Positions 40,730 through 48,765 of a stretch of 64,000 nt of DNA are shown here, piece by piece. The DNA is taken from the NCBI GenBank assembly GCA_037975125.1, contig JAJQOW010000223.1:62001-126000 (forward strand). The letters are read 5' to 3'. Below the pieces are notes generated by a model. The model searched no databases and was not told the origin of the DNA. It saw only the letters and a list, made by a program, of their open reading frames with translations. The translations under genes were made by a program, and so were the position numbers. The DNA is from Latrodectus hesperus. Its lineage: Eukaryota; Arthropoda; Arachnida; Araneae; Theridiidae. Positions within the stretch are counted from its first letter, which is position 1. The number at the start of each line of letters is the position of its first letter.

Positions 40730-43700
40730 ATGACTTCCTTTGTTTCCTGGAATTGTCGTGGTTTTCGGTCTCGCATTGATGATATCAAATCCATTATCTC
40801 TCGCTTTAACCCCGCATGTGTGGCTCTCCAGGAAACATTCCTGAAGCCCACTGTTATCACTAAAATGCGTGGGTTTCAATGCTTTAGAAAGGATTATGGT
40901 GGTGATGCTGCTGTGTCTGGTGGAGTTTGTATAATTACATCAAACAATTATCCCAGTACAGCACATCAGTTAAGAACTACACTCCAGGCTGTGGCTGTGA
41001 GAGTTCACACCGCATGTCTGATTACAGTTTGTAGCCTCTACTTACCACCGAATGATGTCATCCAAGCTGAGGAACTAAACGACTTACTTGACCAACTCCC
41101 AGCTCCATTTTTATTGCTTGGTGATTTTAACGGACATAGTCCTCTGTGGGGTAGTGATGATACGAATTCTCGCGGTCGTCAGATAGAGCAATTTATATCT
41201 GACAATTGCCTCTGTCTGCTGAATACCGACGAGAAGACTTATTTCCACGAACCTACACGGACATTTCACTCTCTTGACTTAGCTATTTGTTCTCCATCAC
41301 TCCTGCCATTGCTGAATTTTGCTGTTGGAAATGACCTCTACAATAGTGATCATTTCCCTCTAATCGTGTCTCAGGCTGGAAATAATAGTGTGCGTCAACA
41401 TCCACCTAATTATGTGTACAGTCGAGCCGATTGGACGCTTTTCACGCAATTGGCTGTGATCAGTGAGACAAGAGTTAAGACAGATGTCATAGATGATGCC
41501 GTTAAGTATGTCACTGACACAATAATCCGAGCTGCGGATGTTGCTATCCCTAAAAATTCCACCTTTCCACATAAACACCGAAAACCTTGGTGGAATGAAG
41601 AGTGCCATCTCTCCTATAAGAAACAAAGGAAGCAATGGAATATATTTCGAAGATACCCTACCACAGATAATCTTGTTGCTTTTAAAAGAGCCAAAGCTCA
41701 AGCTCGAAGAGTTAGACGTCAGAGTCAAAGAGAATCTTGGATTCGCTATGTGTCGTCAATCAATTCATCGACAACAAGCAAACAATTGTGGAGGAAAGTT
41801 AAAGCAGCCAATGGTATTTATCAGGATTATTCCATTCCTGTATTAAAATCCGGAGCTGCAATACACTCCTCAGCGGTAGATATTGCTAATGTCATCGGTG
41901 AAACTTTTGCTAGTGTTTCCAGCTCTGATTCATATAATCCTACTTTTCTAAGGATTAAAAGAATTGCTGAGCGGAAACCTGTAAATTTTCATGATCGACA
42001 AAATCCACCCTACAATTGTGCTTTTAAATTGTCAGAATTGAAGACTGCCTTATCTCAGGCAAACGACACAACCCCAGGACCTGATGGAATCTCGTATCAA
42101 ATGCTCCGTCATCTAAATCATGATTCTTTATTAAACATACTCTCATTGTTTAATAGAATCTGGATTGAGCATGCTTATCCTACATCATGGAAAGAAGCGA
42201 TAGTGATTCCAATTTTGAAACCTGGCAAAGATTCATCTGATCCTCTGAGTTATCGTCCAATAGCTCTTACGAGTTGTATGTGCAAAACTTTCGAGCGCAT
42301 GATCAATGCTAGACTTAATTATGTCTTAGAGAAGAATGATTGCATACCTCATCATCAAAGCGGTTTTCGAAGAGGACGATCCACTATTGATAACATACTG
42401 GATCTAGAATCCCAAATTCGAAATGCTTTCGTGAGGAGAAACCACCTTATTGCAATCTTCTTCGATATTGAGAAAGCATACGATCGAACTTGGCGTTATG
42501 GCATTCTCCGTACTATGCATAATCTTGGTTTTAGGGGTAATCTTCCTATATTCATTCGAAATTTCTTGGCCACTAGGCTTTTTAAAGTACGTGTTGGAAC
42601 TACAGTTTCCAATACTTTTATACAAGCTGAGGGGGTCCCTCAAGGTAGCGTTTTAAGTGTCACCCTTTTTAACCTTTTCATCAGTAACATACTTCATCAG
42701 TTACCATCTTCTGTTCATAGTAATTTATATGTTGATGACTTGCAGATTTCATATCAGGGTTCAAACATCAATATAATTGAGAGACAGTTGCAAACAGCTG
42801 TAAATAATTTAACTATCTGGTGTGAACGGAATGGCCTTAGTATATCTCCAAGTAAGAGTTGCTGTGTCCATTTCTGTAGGAAAACTAGTTTCCATGAAGA
42901 TCCTGTACTTCACATAAGAAGTAGACCTATTCCTGTGGTAAATGAGATAAAATTCCTTGGTGTGATTTTTGATAAAAAGTTAACATTCCTCCCGCATGTT
43001 TTACATTTGCGGAAGAAATGTGAGCGACTGCTGAATATCCTCAGGGTGCTTTCGAATACATCTTGGGGAGCAGATCGTACATCACTCCTAAGAATTTACC
43101 AATCTGTAATTTTATCTCGAATTGACTACGGCTGTGTTGCTTATGGGTCAACTAGACTCTCCATCTTACGCAGATTGGACACTGTTCACCACACTGCTTT
43201 AAGGATATGCTGTGGAGCTTTTCGCACATCACCCGTCCAGAGTCTATATGTAATCTGCAAACAGTTACCCTTAGATCTGCGGCGGATACAGCTGTCTCTT
43301 AATCATTATTCAAAAATTATGTCTTCACCTCATCATCCCTTACATTCCACGATTCCTAATGCTGCTCTAAAGAGAATATATAATGCTAGACCATCAAGCA
43401 TTCAACCATTTCTCTCCCGCATTCAATCCTATGTTTTCCTGTCTGACCTTATTGATGTTCCGATTGAGTCTACAGACTTGTTCGCACATCCGCCTTGGTA
43501 TGATCCACATATCGTTGTTATCAATCCCTTTGAAAATTTCAAAAAGGCAGATACAACCCCGACTATTTTTCAACAAATTTATGCATTTCATCGCTGTCAG
43601 TATAAACAATACACACCTATATTCACAGATGGATCTAAAACTGCAGGACACGTTGGCTGTGGTATTTATTTTGATAATACCTCATTTAGTTTTACTCTCC

Positions 43701-44410
43701 ACAAGTCCTGCTCCATCTTTACTGCTGAAGCCATGTCTATATTCCGTGCACTTCAGCAGGTGAGTTCTAGAAATGAACGTAACTACTTTGTCTACACTGA
43801 CAGTAATAGTGTGCTAGTAGCGTTGAAAAATAACAACCTAAATTGTCATCCTGTTGTATCCAATATTTTCAAATTAATTAATTCTCTAAATAGCAAGGGA
43901 TTTGAGATACGGTTCTGCTGGATACCAGGCCACATGGGAATAGATGGCAATGAGAAGGCTGATGCAGCTGCTAGGTCTGCTACAACTCCTACTCTACCTT
44001 CAGTTCCATCAATGGATGTAAAAAAGGGAATTAAACATTTCGTAAAGTCTCTTTGGCAGGAATCCTGGAATTTACAAGTCTGCAACAAACTTTATTCCAT
44101 CTTTCCATTAATCATCCCATTATCAATTTTAACATTGCGAAGCGCGGATGTTAAACTGACTCGCCTTCGTATTGGTCACACATGTTTTACTCATAGGCAT
44201 TTATTCTTAAGTGAATTAAATCCTTGGTGTGAGACATGTGATGAACCATACACAGTGCGTCATATTTTAATTGTATGTCCAGATTTTAACAATTATCGTT
44301 TCACATTTTTTAATAGTGATATTTTAACCTTACAAGATTTACTAGGTGAACCACCGCATCGCAATCTCTTTGCGTTTTTAAAAGCAATTGGTTTTATAAA
44401 TTTTATCTAA
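40730..44410 (+). CDS. Family A ORF2 of A7: endonuclease, RT, RNase H, uninterrupted
   Basis: 1226 codons, the only complete ORF2 in the window. ATG 40730 precedes TSFVSWNCRGFRS; this lineage has a real start codon where the other A copies have ATA. EN (about 1-215): WNC, QET near 35, GDFNGHSPLWG near 132, SDHFPLIV. RT (about 400-760): GPDGISYQML near 450, QSGFRRGRSTIDNI, AIFFDIEKAYDRTW near 577, GVPQGSVLSVTLFNLFI near 634, LYVDDLQI near 667 and FLGVIFDKKLTFLPHV. RNase H (about 960-1100): FTDGSKTAGHVGCG, AEAMSI, VYTDSNSVLVAL and WIPGHMGIDGNEKADAAA. C-terminal WCETCDEPYTVRHILIVC near 1167. It is 15 nt downstream of the ORF1 stop and should be translated by reinitiation. All catalytic residues are present. 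Confidence 0.93.
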   Translation: MTSFVSWNCRGFRSRIDDIKSIISRFNPACVALQETFLKPTVITKMRGFQCFRKDYGGDAAVSGGVCIITSNNYPSTAHQLRTTLQAVAVRVHTACLITVCSLYLPPNDVIQAEELNDLLDQLPAPFLLLGDFNGHSPLWGSDDTNSRGRQIEQFISDNCLCLLNTDEKTYFHEPTRTFHSLDLAICSPSLLPLLNFAVGNDLYNSDHFPLIVSQAGNNSVRQHPPNYVYSRADWTLFTQLAVISETRVKTDVIDDAVKYVTDTIIRAADVAIPKNSTFPHKHRKPWWNEECHLSYKKQRKQWNIFRRYPTTDNLVAFKRAKAQARRVRRQSQRESWIRYVSSINSSTTSKQLWRKVKAANGIYQDYSIPVLKSGAAIHSSAVDIANVIGETFASVSSSDSYNPTFLRIKRIAERKPVNFHDRQNPPYNCAFKLSELKTALSQANDTTPGPDGISYQMLRHLNHDSLLNILSLFNRIWIEHAYPTSWKEAIVIPILKPGKDSSDPLSYRPIALTSCMCKTFERMINARLNYVLEKNDCIPHHQSGFRRGRSTIDNILDLESQIRNAFVRRNHLIAIFFDIEKAYDRTWRYGILRTMHNLGFRGNLPIFIRNFLATRLFKVRVGTTVSNTFIQAEGVPQGSVLSVTLFNLFISNILHQLPSSVHSNLYVDDLQISYQGSNINIIERQLQTAVNNLTIWCERNGLSISPSKSCCVHFCRKTSFHEDPVLHIRSRPIPVVNEIKFLGVIFDKKLTFLPHVLHLRKKCERLLNILRVLSNTSWGADRTSLLRIYQSVILSRIDYGCVAYGSTRLSILRRLDTVHHTALRICCGAFRTSPVQSLYVICKQLPLDLRRIQLSLNHYSKIMSSPHHPLHSTIPNAALKRIYNARPSSIQPFLSRIQSYVFLSDLIDVPIESTDLFAHPPWYDPHIVVINPFENFKKADTTPTIFQQIYAFHRCQYKQYTPIFTDGSKTAGHVGCGIYFDNTSFSFTLHKSCSIFTAEAMSIFRALQQVSSRNERNYFVYTDSNSVLVALKNNNLNCHPVVSNIFKLINSLNSKGFEIRFCWIPGHMGIDGNEKADAAARSATTPTLPSVPSMDVKKGIKHFVKSLWQESWNLQVCNKLYSIFPLIIPLSILTLRSADVKLTRLRIGHTCFTHRHLFLSELNPWCETCDEPYTVRHILIVCPDFNNYRFTFFNSDILTLQDLLGEPPHRNLFAFLKAIGFINFI

Positions 44411-44616
44411 ACTTAGAAATTTTTAAACTACAAATTTTCAAATTTTAAATCTTATTAATTTTAGATGATATACATATTTATACTTTATTTTGATATTTTA
44501 AAATAATATTAACATTTTAATGGTTTGAACAAAGAAAGTAAATAATAACGACTGTGTGTCTGGCGCAGCTTGTCCTTACTTGGAACTTGCGCCATTAAAA
44601 CCAACCAACCAACCAA
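44411..44616 (+). other. Family A 3' UTR, hairpin and tail (A7)
   Basis: Shorter, diverged 3' UTR. The terminal hairpin keeps its TGGCGCA/TGCGCCA stem and TCC/GGA inner stem although the loop and the bases between differ from the other copies, so the structure is conserved better than the sequence. Four AACC-type units follow. Confidence 0.65.
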
Positions 44617-44640
44617 CCTTGCCCAAAGTCCTGGCTGAGG
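44617..44640 (-). other. 24-bp sliver of B6 between A7 and A8
   Basis: Consists of the A7 duplication (44617-44628) and the A8 duplication CCTGGCTGAGG (44630-44640, partner 45417-45427). On the minus strand it encodes LSQDFGQG of the B ORF2, which proves that A7 and A8 sit only about 12 bp apart in the same B6 gene. Confidence 0.85.
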
Positions 44641-45140
44641 ATTCCCTTGCTGGCAAGGGATATGCTAATATATTTTGTTGGATACCAAGTCACGTAGGTC
44701 TTGATGGAAATGAGAGAGCGGATGCAGCAGCAAAGGCTGCATCAGATCCAATATTACCATCGGTTCCTCTCTCAGATGTGAGAAAGGCTATTAAAATTTT
44801 TATATATGGTCTATGGCAGGAATCGTGGAACTTACAGGTCGTCAACAAATTACATACCATCTTCCCATCCCTCACCTCATTATCAGTTTTACCGTTACGA
44901 AGTGCTGATGTTAGATTAACTCGCCTTCGTATCGGACACACACGTTTCACACACAAACATTTGTTTTTAAGTGATTTAAATCCATGGTGTGAGACGTGTG
45001 ATGAACCATTTACTGTTTATCATATTTTAATCTCATGTTCTACTTTTAACGTCTACCGTTTTAAATTTTTCAAAACAAACCTTTTAGCTCTATTTGATTT
45101 GCTGGGGAGCCACCCCACAAAAACCTATTTGCTTATTTGA
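44641..45140 (+). pseudogene. C-terminal fragment of family A ORF2 (A8)
   Basis: Second half of RNase H, with the last catalytic Asp (ERADAAAK), and the terminal zinc motif. It has no start codon and a one-base deletion near the end (CTGGGGAGCC where others have CTGGGGGAGCC). Not functional. Confidence 0.8.
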
Positions 45141-45416
45141 GAGCAATAGGTTTTTTAAACTTTATATGATTTGTATTTATACATTTTAAGATGTTATATA
45201 TATTTGATTTATTATATTTAATATATACATTTTAAGATAACTTATACACTGATTTTTGTGTTTTAATATTTTAATGTTGCTTGGGTTTAAATATATTTAA
45301 GAAAAAAAAGAAGAAAGAAAAAAATATTAAATAAAATAAAAATATTCTTCCAAAACTTTGTTCTTGGCGCAGCATGTCTGTTTTTGGACCTTGCGCCATT
45401 AAACCCAACCAACCAA
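44641..45416 (+). mobile_element. Family A element A8, 5'-truncated (3' 780 bp)
   Basis: Starts in the RNase H coding region at GATTCCCTTGCTGGCAAGGG and runs through the ORF2 end, 3' UTR, hairpin and AACC tail. It is flanked by an 11-bp duplication. The coding part reads WIPSHVGLDGNERADAAAKAASDP and WCETCDEPFTVYHILISC, then loses frame by one missing G near 45110 (LLGSHPTK). Closest to A5/A6. Confidence 0.9.
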
Positions 45417-47351
45417 CCTGGCTGAGGAGTTCGTTGATGATGATTAGCCAGAGAAAGGGTCCAAGACTGGAGCCTTGAGGAACACCTATGCTATATTGCT
45501 TCCATTTATTTTCTGAGTCTAGATAGTGCTTCTCGTTTAGGAAGGACTTAGTGAGATTGAAAATGTTTCTGGGTGTCTTGTGTTTTTCTAGTATATTTAA
45601 TATGTCCTGCCACTTGGCGCTGTTGAAGGCGTTTTGTATATCAAGCGAGATTAAACAGGTGAATTTTTTATCCTTGTTGTTGTTGTTAATCGTTTGTATT
45701 ATGTTGTGTATAGCGTCACAAGTTGATTTGCCCTTCATGAATCCAAATTGCTTGGGGCTTAATATGTTGTGAAAATGAATTTGTAGTCTTCTCATAATAA
45801 GTTTGTCTAGTATCTTCCCCCAAACGGGAAGTAGACATATAGGTCGGTATGATTCTCGAAGAGTGAGGTCTTTACCTTCTTTAGGTATCATAACTACTTT
45901 TGCTACTTTCCAGTATTTCGGAAAAATCTTAAATTCGAGACAGGTTTTAAGTACGTTGGTGAACCACTCTTTGTTGGTGTTGAAAAGGAGTAAGTAAACA
46001 TCAAGGCAAACATTGTTAAAGCCAGGTGCTTTATTTCTTTCCATCTCCCTGATAATGTCTTCAACTTCGTTGATGGTGAACGTAGGGTCTTGTGCTGTTT
46101 GTGGTGTTGGATTGTTAATCTGTTGCTGAATGTAGGGAAAGTGAAACTTTAATATTTCTTTGATGGCTTCATTGATTGTTTCGGTGTAGGTGTTATTTCC
46201 TATATTGATCTTGCATGTGGTGAGATTACTGTGTATGTTCTCCTTGATCATTTTAAAGTGACTGCCAAACGCGTTGGTGTTAGTTACACTTCCAAGATAA
46301 TCTCTGAATGCTCTTTGTTTTGTTTCAATGATATGCTTCCTGTATAAGGCCTCTGCCTTTTTAAATTTCTGCTTTTTTTGCATTTCGTGTGTCTGTCTCT
46401 TTATCTTTTTGGAATTGCCTTCTCAGAGCCCTAACGTAACTTCGTTCTTGGGTGAGTTGCGTCGTTCACCAATAACTTTTCTTGCCGCGTTGTGTGCTGT
46501 GTTTCTTCTTATGTTTATGACAGAGTGTAACAATTTGTTTTTCAATGTCCGTGATGTCTTGCTCGAAACAGTGATAGTTGAATTCTTTAAATTTAAGTGG
46601 AATTAATTTTAAGTCTGCTTCTAATTTAATCAAGTCTAAGTTTCGTGAGTTCCAACGAGTGTTAGAGTTAGATCTAGTATCCTTAACGTTAAAGTTGCAA
46701 GTCATAAGGTTGTGGTCGCTGGCAGTATATTTATCGTGAATTTTCCAATTAGTTATGTCCTTGCTGTTTAGGTTTAAAGTTATTAAAATGTCCACCCAGC
46801 TTTCTCCAATCGTACTGCTGAATGTTGGTGCACTATTTGGGTCGTTCTCGACCACTAAATTATGCTTTGAGACGTAGTCTAGCAATGTCTCTCCACGGAA
46901 GTCCGTTCTTTTAGGACCCCATGTAGTAGACTTAGCATTAAAGTCTCCAAAAATAAGCAATTTCTTAGTATTATGATTTATAATGTGTGTTTCCAGTATA
47001 TCTAAATAGTCCTGCAGTCGTTTGGAGTGGCGGGCAATATAGTGTCGCGAGAATGAAGTTATGATGGTTAGTATGGATCTGTGCTATTACAATGTGTTTG
47101 GAGATGAAAATTGCATTGGTCTTGAAATGTCTGTTGATGATTAAAGCCGCCTTTGGTTCAGTCTTTGCTAAAATTTGGTACCCTTTGTTGAAGCCTGTGA
47201 CTTTGCCGTTTTGGTAGAATGGGTCGTTAACCGAGATGAAATCAAATTGAAATTCATTAATGTCCTGAGAGAGCTGTAGATTCGCTGCCGTACAGTGATT
47301 GAGATTGATGTGTGCGCCTTTTAAAAATTTAGTTTTAGTTGTGTTGTCCAT
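45417..47351 (-). pseudogene. Family B ORF2 of B6, N-terminal two thirds, damaged
   Basis: ATG 47351 (MDNTTKTKFLKGAHINLNHCTAANLQLSQDI). One extra base near 47030 (PPLQTTAG where PPSKRLQDYLD is expected), then IFGDFNAKSTTWGPKRTDFRGETLLDY, STIGESWVDILIT and TASDHNLMTCN. TGG became TGA at 46466-46468 (SYWW), and there is a further shift in an A7 run near 46385. After that the frame is open from 46383: AFRDYLGSVTNTNAFGSHFKMI, VMIPKEGKDLTLRESYRPICLLPVWGK, QFGFMKGKSTCDAIHNI, FTCLISLDIQNAFNSAKW, GVPQGSSLGPFLWLIIINELLSQ, where A8 interrupts. The catalytic FADD is in the 37.5-39.06 kb piece. Confidence 0.85.
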
Positions 47352-47835
47352 AGTTAATATTGTTGATAAGTTTTCTTAACTATTTTTGATAGATCGGACA
47401 TCTTCTATCTTTGGCCTCGTGTGCCGTGTTATATTTAGTTTTAACTTTTAAGTTATGTTCATGGCAATTATTACATTTAATTTGTTTCTCACATTTGTCC
47501 TCTCTATGGTTGTCACCGCAATGGCTGCAAATCTCCGCATTTCTACAATTCTTAGCTTGGTGCCCGTATTTAAGGCACTTAGAGTATTGATAGACCCTCA
47601 AGTACTCTCTAAACCTGACACTATTCCACCCGACGAAAAGTTTTTTCCTATTAATAATGGTGTTGAATGTGTCACTATCTACACTCAGTATCCAATTGAC
47701 TCCGTACTTGGTGTCATAGCTGTGAACTGGTTCCATTTTAGCTGATTCACTTAACTCATTTTGACTTTTAATTAGTTCAATTAGTTCCTCTTTTTTAATT
47801 TCTTTTTCAACATTATATAAAATTATCTTAGAATA
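47335..47835 (-). pseudogene. Family B ORF1 of B6, C-terminal part
   Basis: Lacks its N-terminal half. Reads SKIILYNVEKEIKKEELIELIKSQNEL, NWILSVDSDTFNTIINRKKLFVGWNSVRFREYLRV, then knuckle-like YSKCLKYGHQAKNC (first Cys changed to Tyr), CSHCGDNHREDKC and CNNCHEHNLKV. A TAG at 47380-47382 cuts the last 15 codons. The natural stop at 47335 overlaps the ORF2 ATG as in the other B copies. Confidence 0.8.
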
Positions 47836-47899
47836 AACCTGAAAAGAAACAACCTAAGTCCAAATTAGCACACGCGATCAAATGAAACGTTAAAAAAAA
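47836..47899 (-). other. rDNA spacer just after the 28S gene
   Basis: 64 bp of AT-rich sequence following the 28S 3' end on the minus strand, starting with a run of T (TTTTTTTTAACGTTTC). Taken as 3' external transcribed spacer from its position only. B6 begins beyond it. Confidence 0.5.
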
Positions 47900-48335
47900 C
47901 AAATCTTCCAGTCAGAGGACGAGTCTCAATAGATCGCAGTATGGTGGCTGCTCTACTACGTACAACACCCAGACTAGTACCTAGGTCGTCTACGGACGAT
48001 TTGGCACCTACGCATCACACCCAGAGGGTTCGGATCCAGAGCCGGGGACGCCGTTCTCAACGTCCCCTAGAATGCTCCAAATCGAAGAGGCCTCGTCGCC
48101 GGGCTAGTCCGCCCCGTCAGAGGCGGATGTACGGCCCGGCTAAAGTCGCCCAACGACGCGCAGGGTGCGAACGATATCGTTGCAGTGACTAGACGGGATT
48201 CTGACTTAGAGGCGTTCAGTCATAATCCCGCGGATGGTAGCTTCGCACCACTGGCCACTCGACCAAGCACATGTACCAAGTGTCCGAACCTGCGGTTCCT
48301 CTCGTACTGAGCAGGATTACTATCGCAACGACGAG
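47900..48335 (-). rRNA. 28S rRNA gene, 3'-terminal 436 bp (partial)
   Basis: Minus-strand sequence starting CTCGTCGTTGCGATAGTAATCC, followed by the sarcin-ricin loop AGTACGAGAGGAACC, then GGTTCGGACACTTGGTACATG, GGGATTATGACTGAACGCC, TCTAAGTCAGAATCCC and the end CTATTGAGACTCGTCCTC...GGAAGATTTG. These are universally conserved 28S landmarks in the right order and spacing. The gene starts abruptly at 48335, after the terminal 15-mer of a B copy; everything 5' of this point is missing from the window. It looks well preserved, without obvious pseudogene damage. Confidence 0.95.
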
Positions 48336-48393
48336 TCATCAAGAGGGTAACATTACCAAGGTATCACCGTCCCACCCGAAGGTATACGGTGGA
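48336..48393 (-). mobile_element. 58-bp family B sliver (tail 5)
   Basis: Only the last 58 bases of a B element: on the plus strand TCATCAAGAGGGTAA (48336-48350) and the hairpin CACCG (48365) with CGGTG (48391) around ACC-CGAA-GGT. It lies between B7's tail and the 28S gene. It is either an extremely 5'-truncated insertion or a duplicated tail. It shows directly that the terminal 15-mer adjoins 28S CTCGTCG. Confidence 0.85.
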
Positions 48394-48765
48394 TCATCAA
48401 GAGGGTAAGTTGAAGATGTAGGCCACACCACCCGAAGGTATGCGGCTAGAGTCGTCGGCAGTAATCCATGAGAGGAACAAGTCAGGCAAGCGACTTAAAA
48501 ATCTCATACGCCCTATGGGCAAAGTATATTAAACTCGAATCGTCTATTGGGATTCGCATGACTGGAAGATTCGTTTTTTCTCTTTTTTTATTATTTATTA
48601 TTATTTATTACAACAAAAGATTACATGTTATATTGATATATACAAAGTTAAATTATATACAGGTTAAGGTGAACAATGGTGAAAGTGTCAGTTGATTAAC
48701 AGGTATAACATATTTACATAGGTTATTTACAATGGATAGGGTGTAGTTGTTGATATTATAATGTC
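48394..48765 (-). other. Family B 3' UTR and 28S-like tail (tail 6, B7)
   Basis: Plus strand: TCATCAAGAGGGTAA (48394-48408); a hairpin with GCC (48422) and GGC (48444) around ACC-CGAA-GGT; GTCGTCGGCAGTAATCC (48451-48467); AGAGGAAC (48471); TCTATTGGGATTCG (48543); TGACTGGAAGATTCG (48559-48573), against TGACTGGAAGATTTG at the 28S end; then a T-rich run. Two UGUAAAUA motifs (plus 48711 and 48724). Confidence 0.75.

Larger units (their letters stand above)
39065..44616 (+). mobile_element. Family A element A7, divergent lineage, intact ORF2
   Basis: Complete element from CCCCTCAGGGGG (39065) to the hairpin (TGGCGCAGCTTGTCC...TTGCGCCA, 44562-44595) and AACC tail. It differs throughout from A1-A6: most amino acid motifs are kept but many codons differ. 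ORF1 has one frameshift; ORF2 is uninterrupted. The leader matches the common family A leader up to about 39,500, while ORF1 onward diverges, so the leader may have been exchanged. Antisense to B6. Confidence 0.93.
45417..47835 (-). mobile_element. B6, 5' piece: ORF1 end, endonuclease and RT start
   Basis: Runs from a 5' break in ORF1 at about 47835 to the A8 junction. The 5' neighbour is rDNA spacer, not a B tail, so this end is a truncation or rearrangement outside the usual site. The sequence is AT-rich like B2 and B7. Confidence 0.85.

Noticed and set aside
47941..48192. Plus-strand open frame over the 28S segment
   Set aside because: It is the antisense of 28S rRNA with its landmarks; rRNA genes often give spurious open frames.
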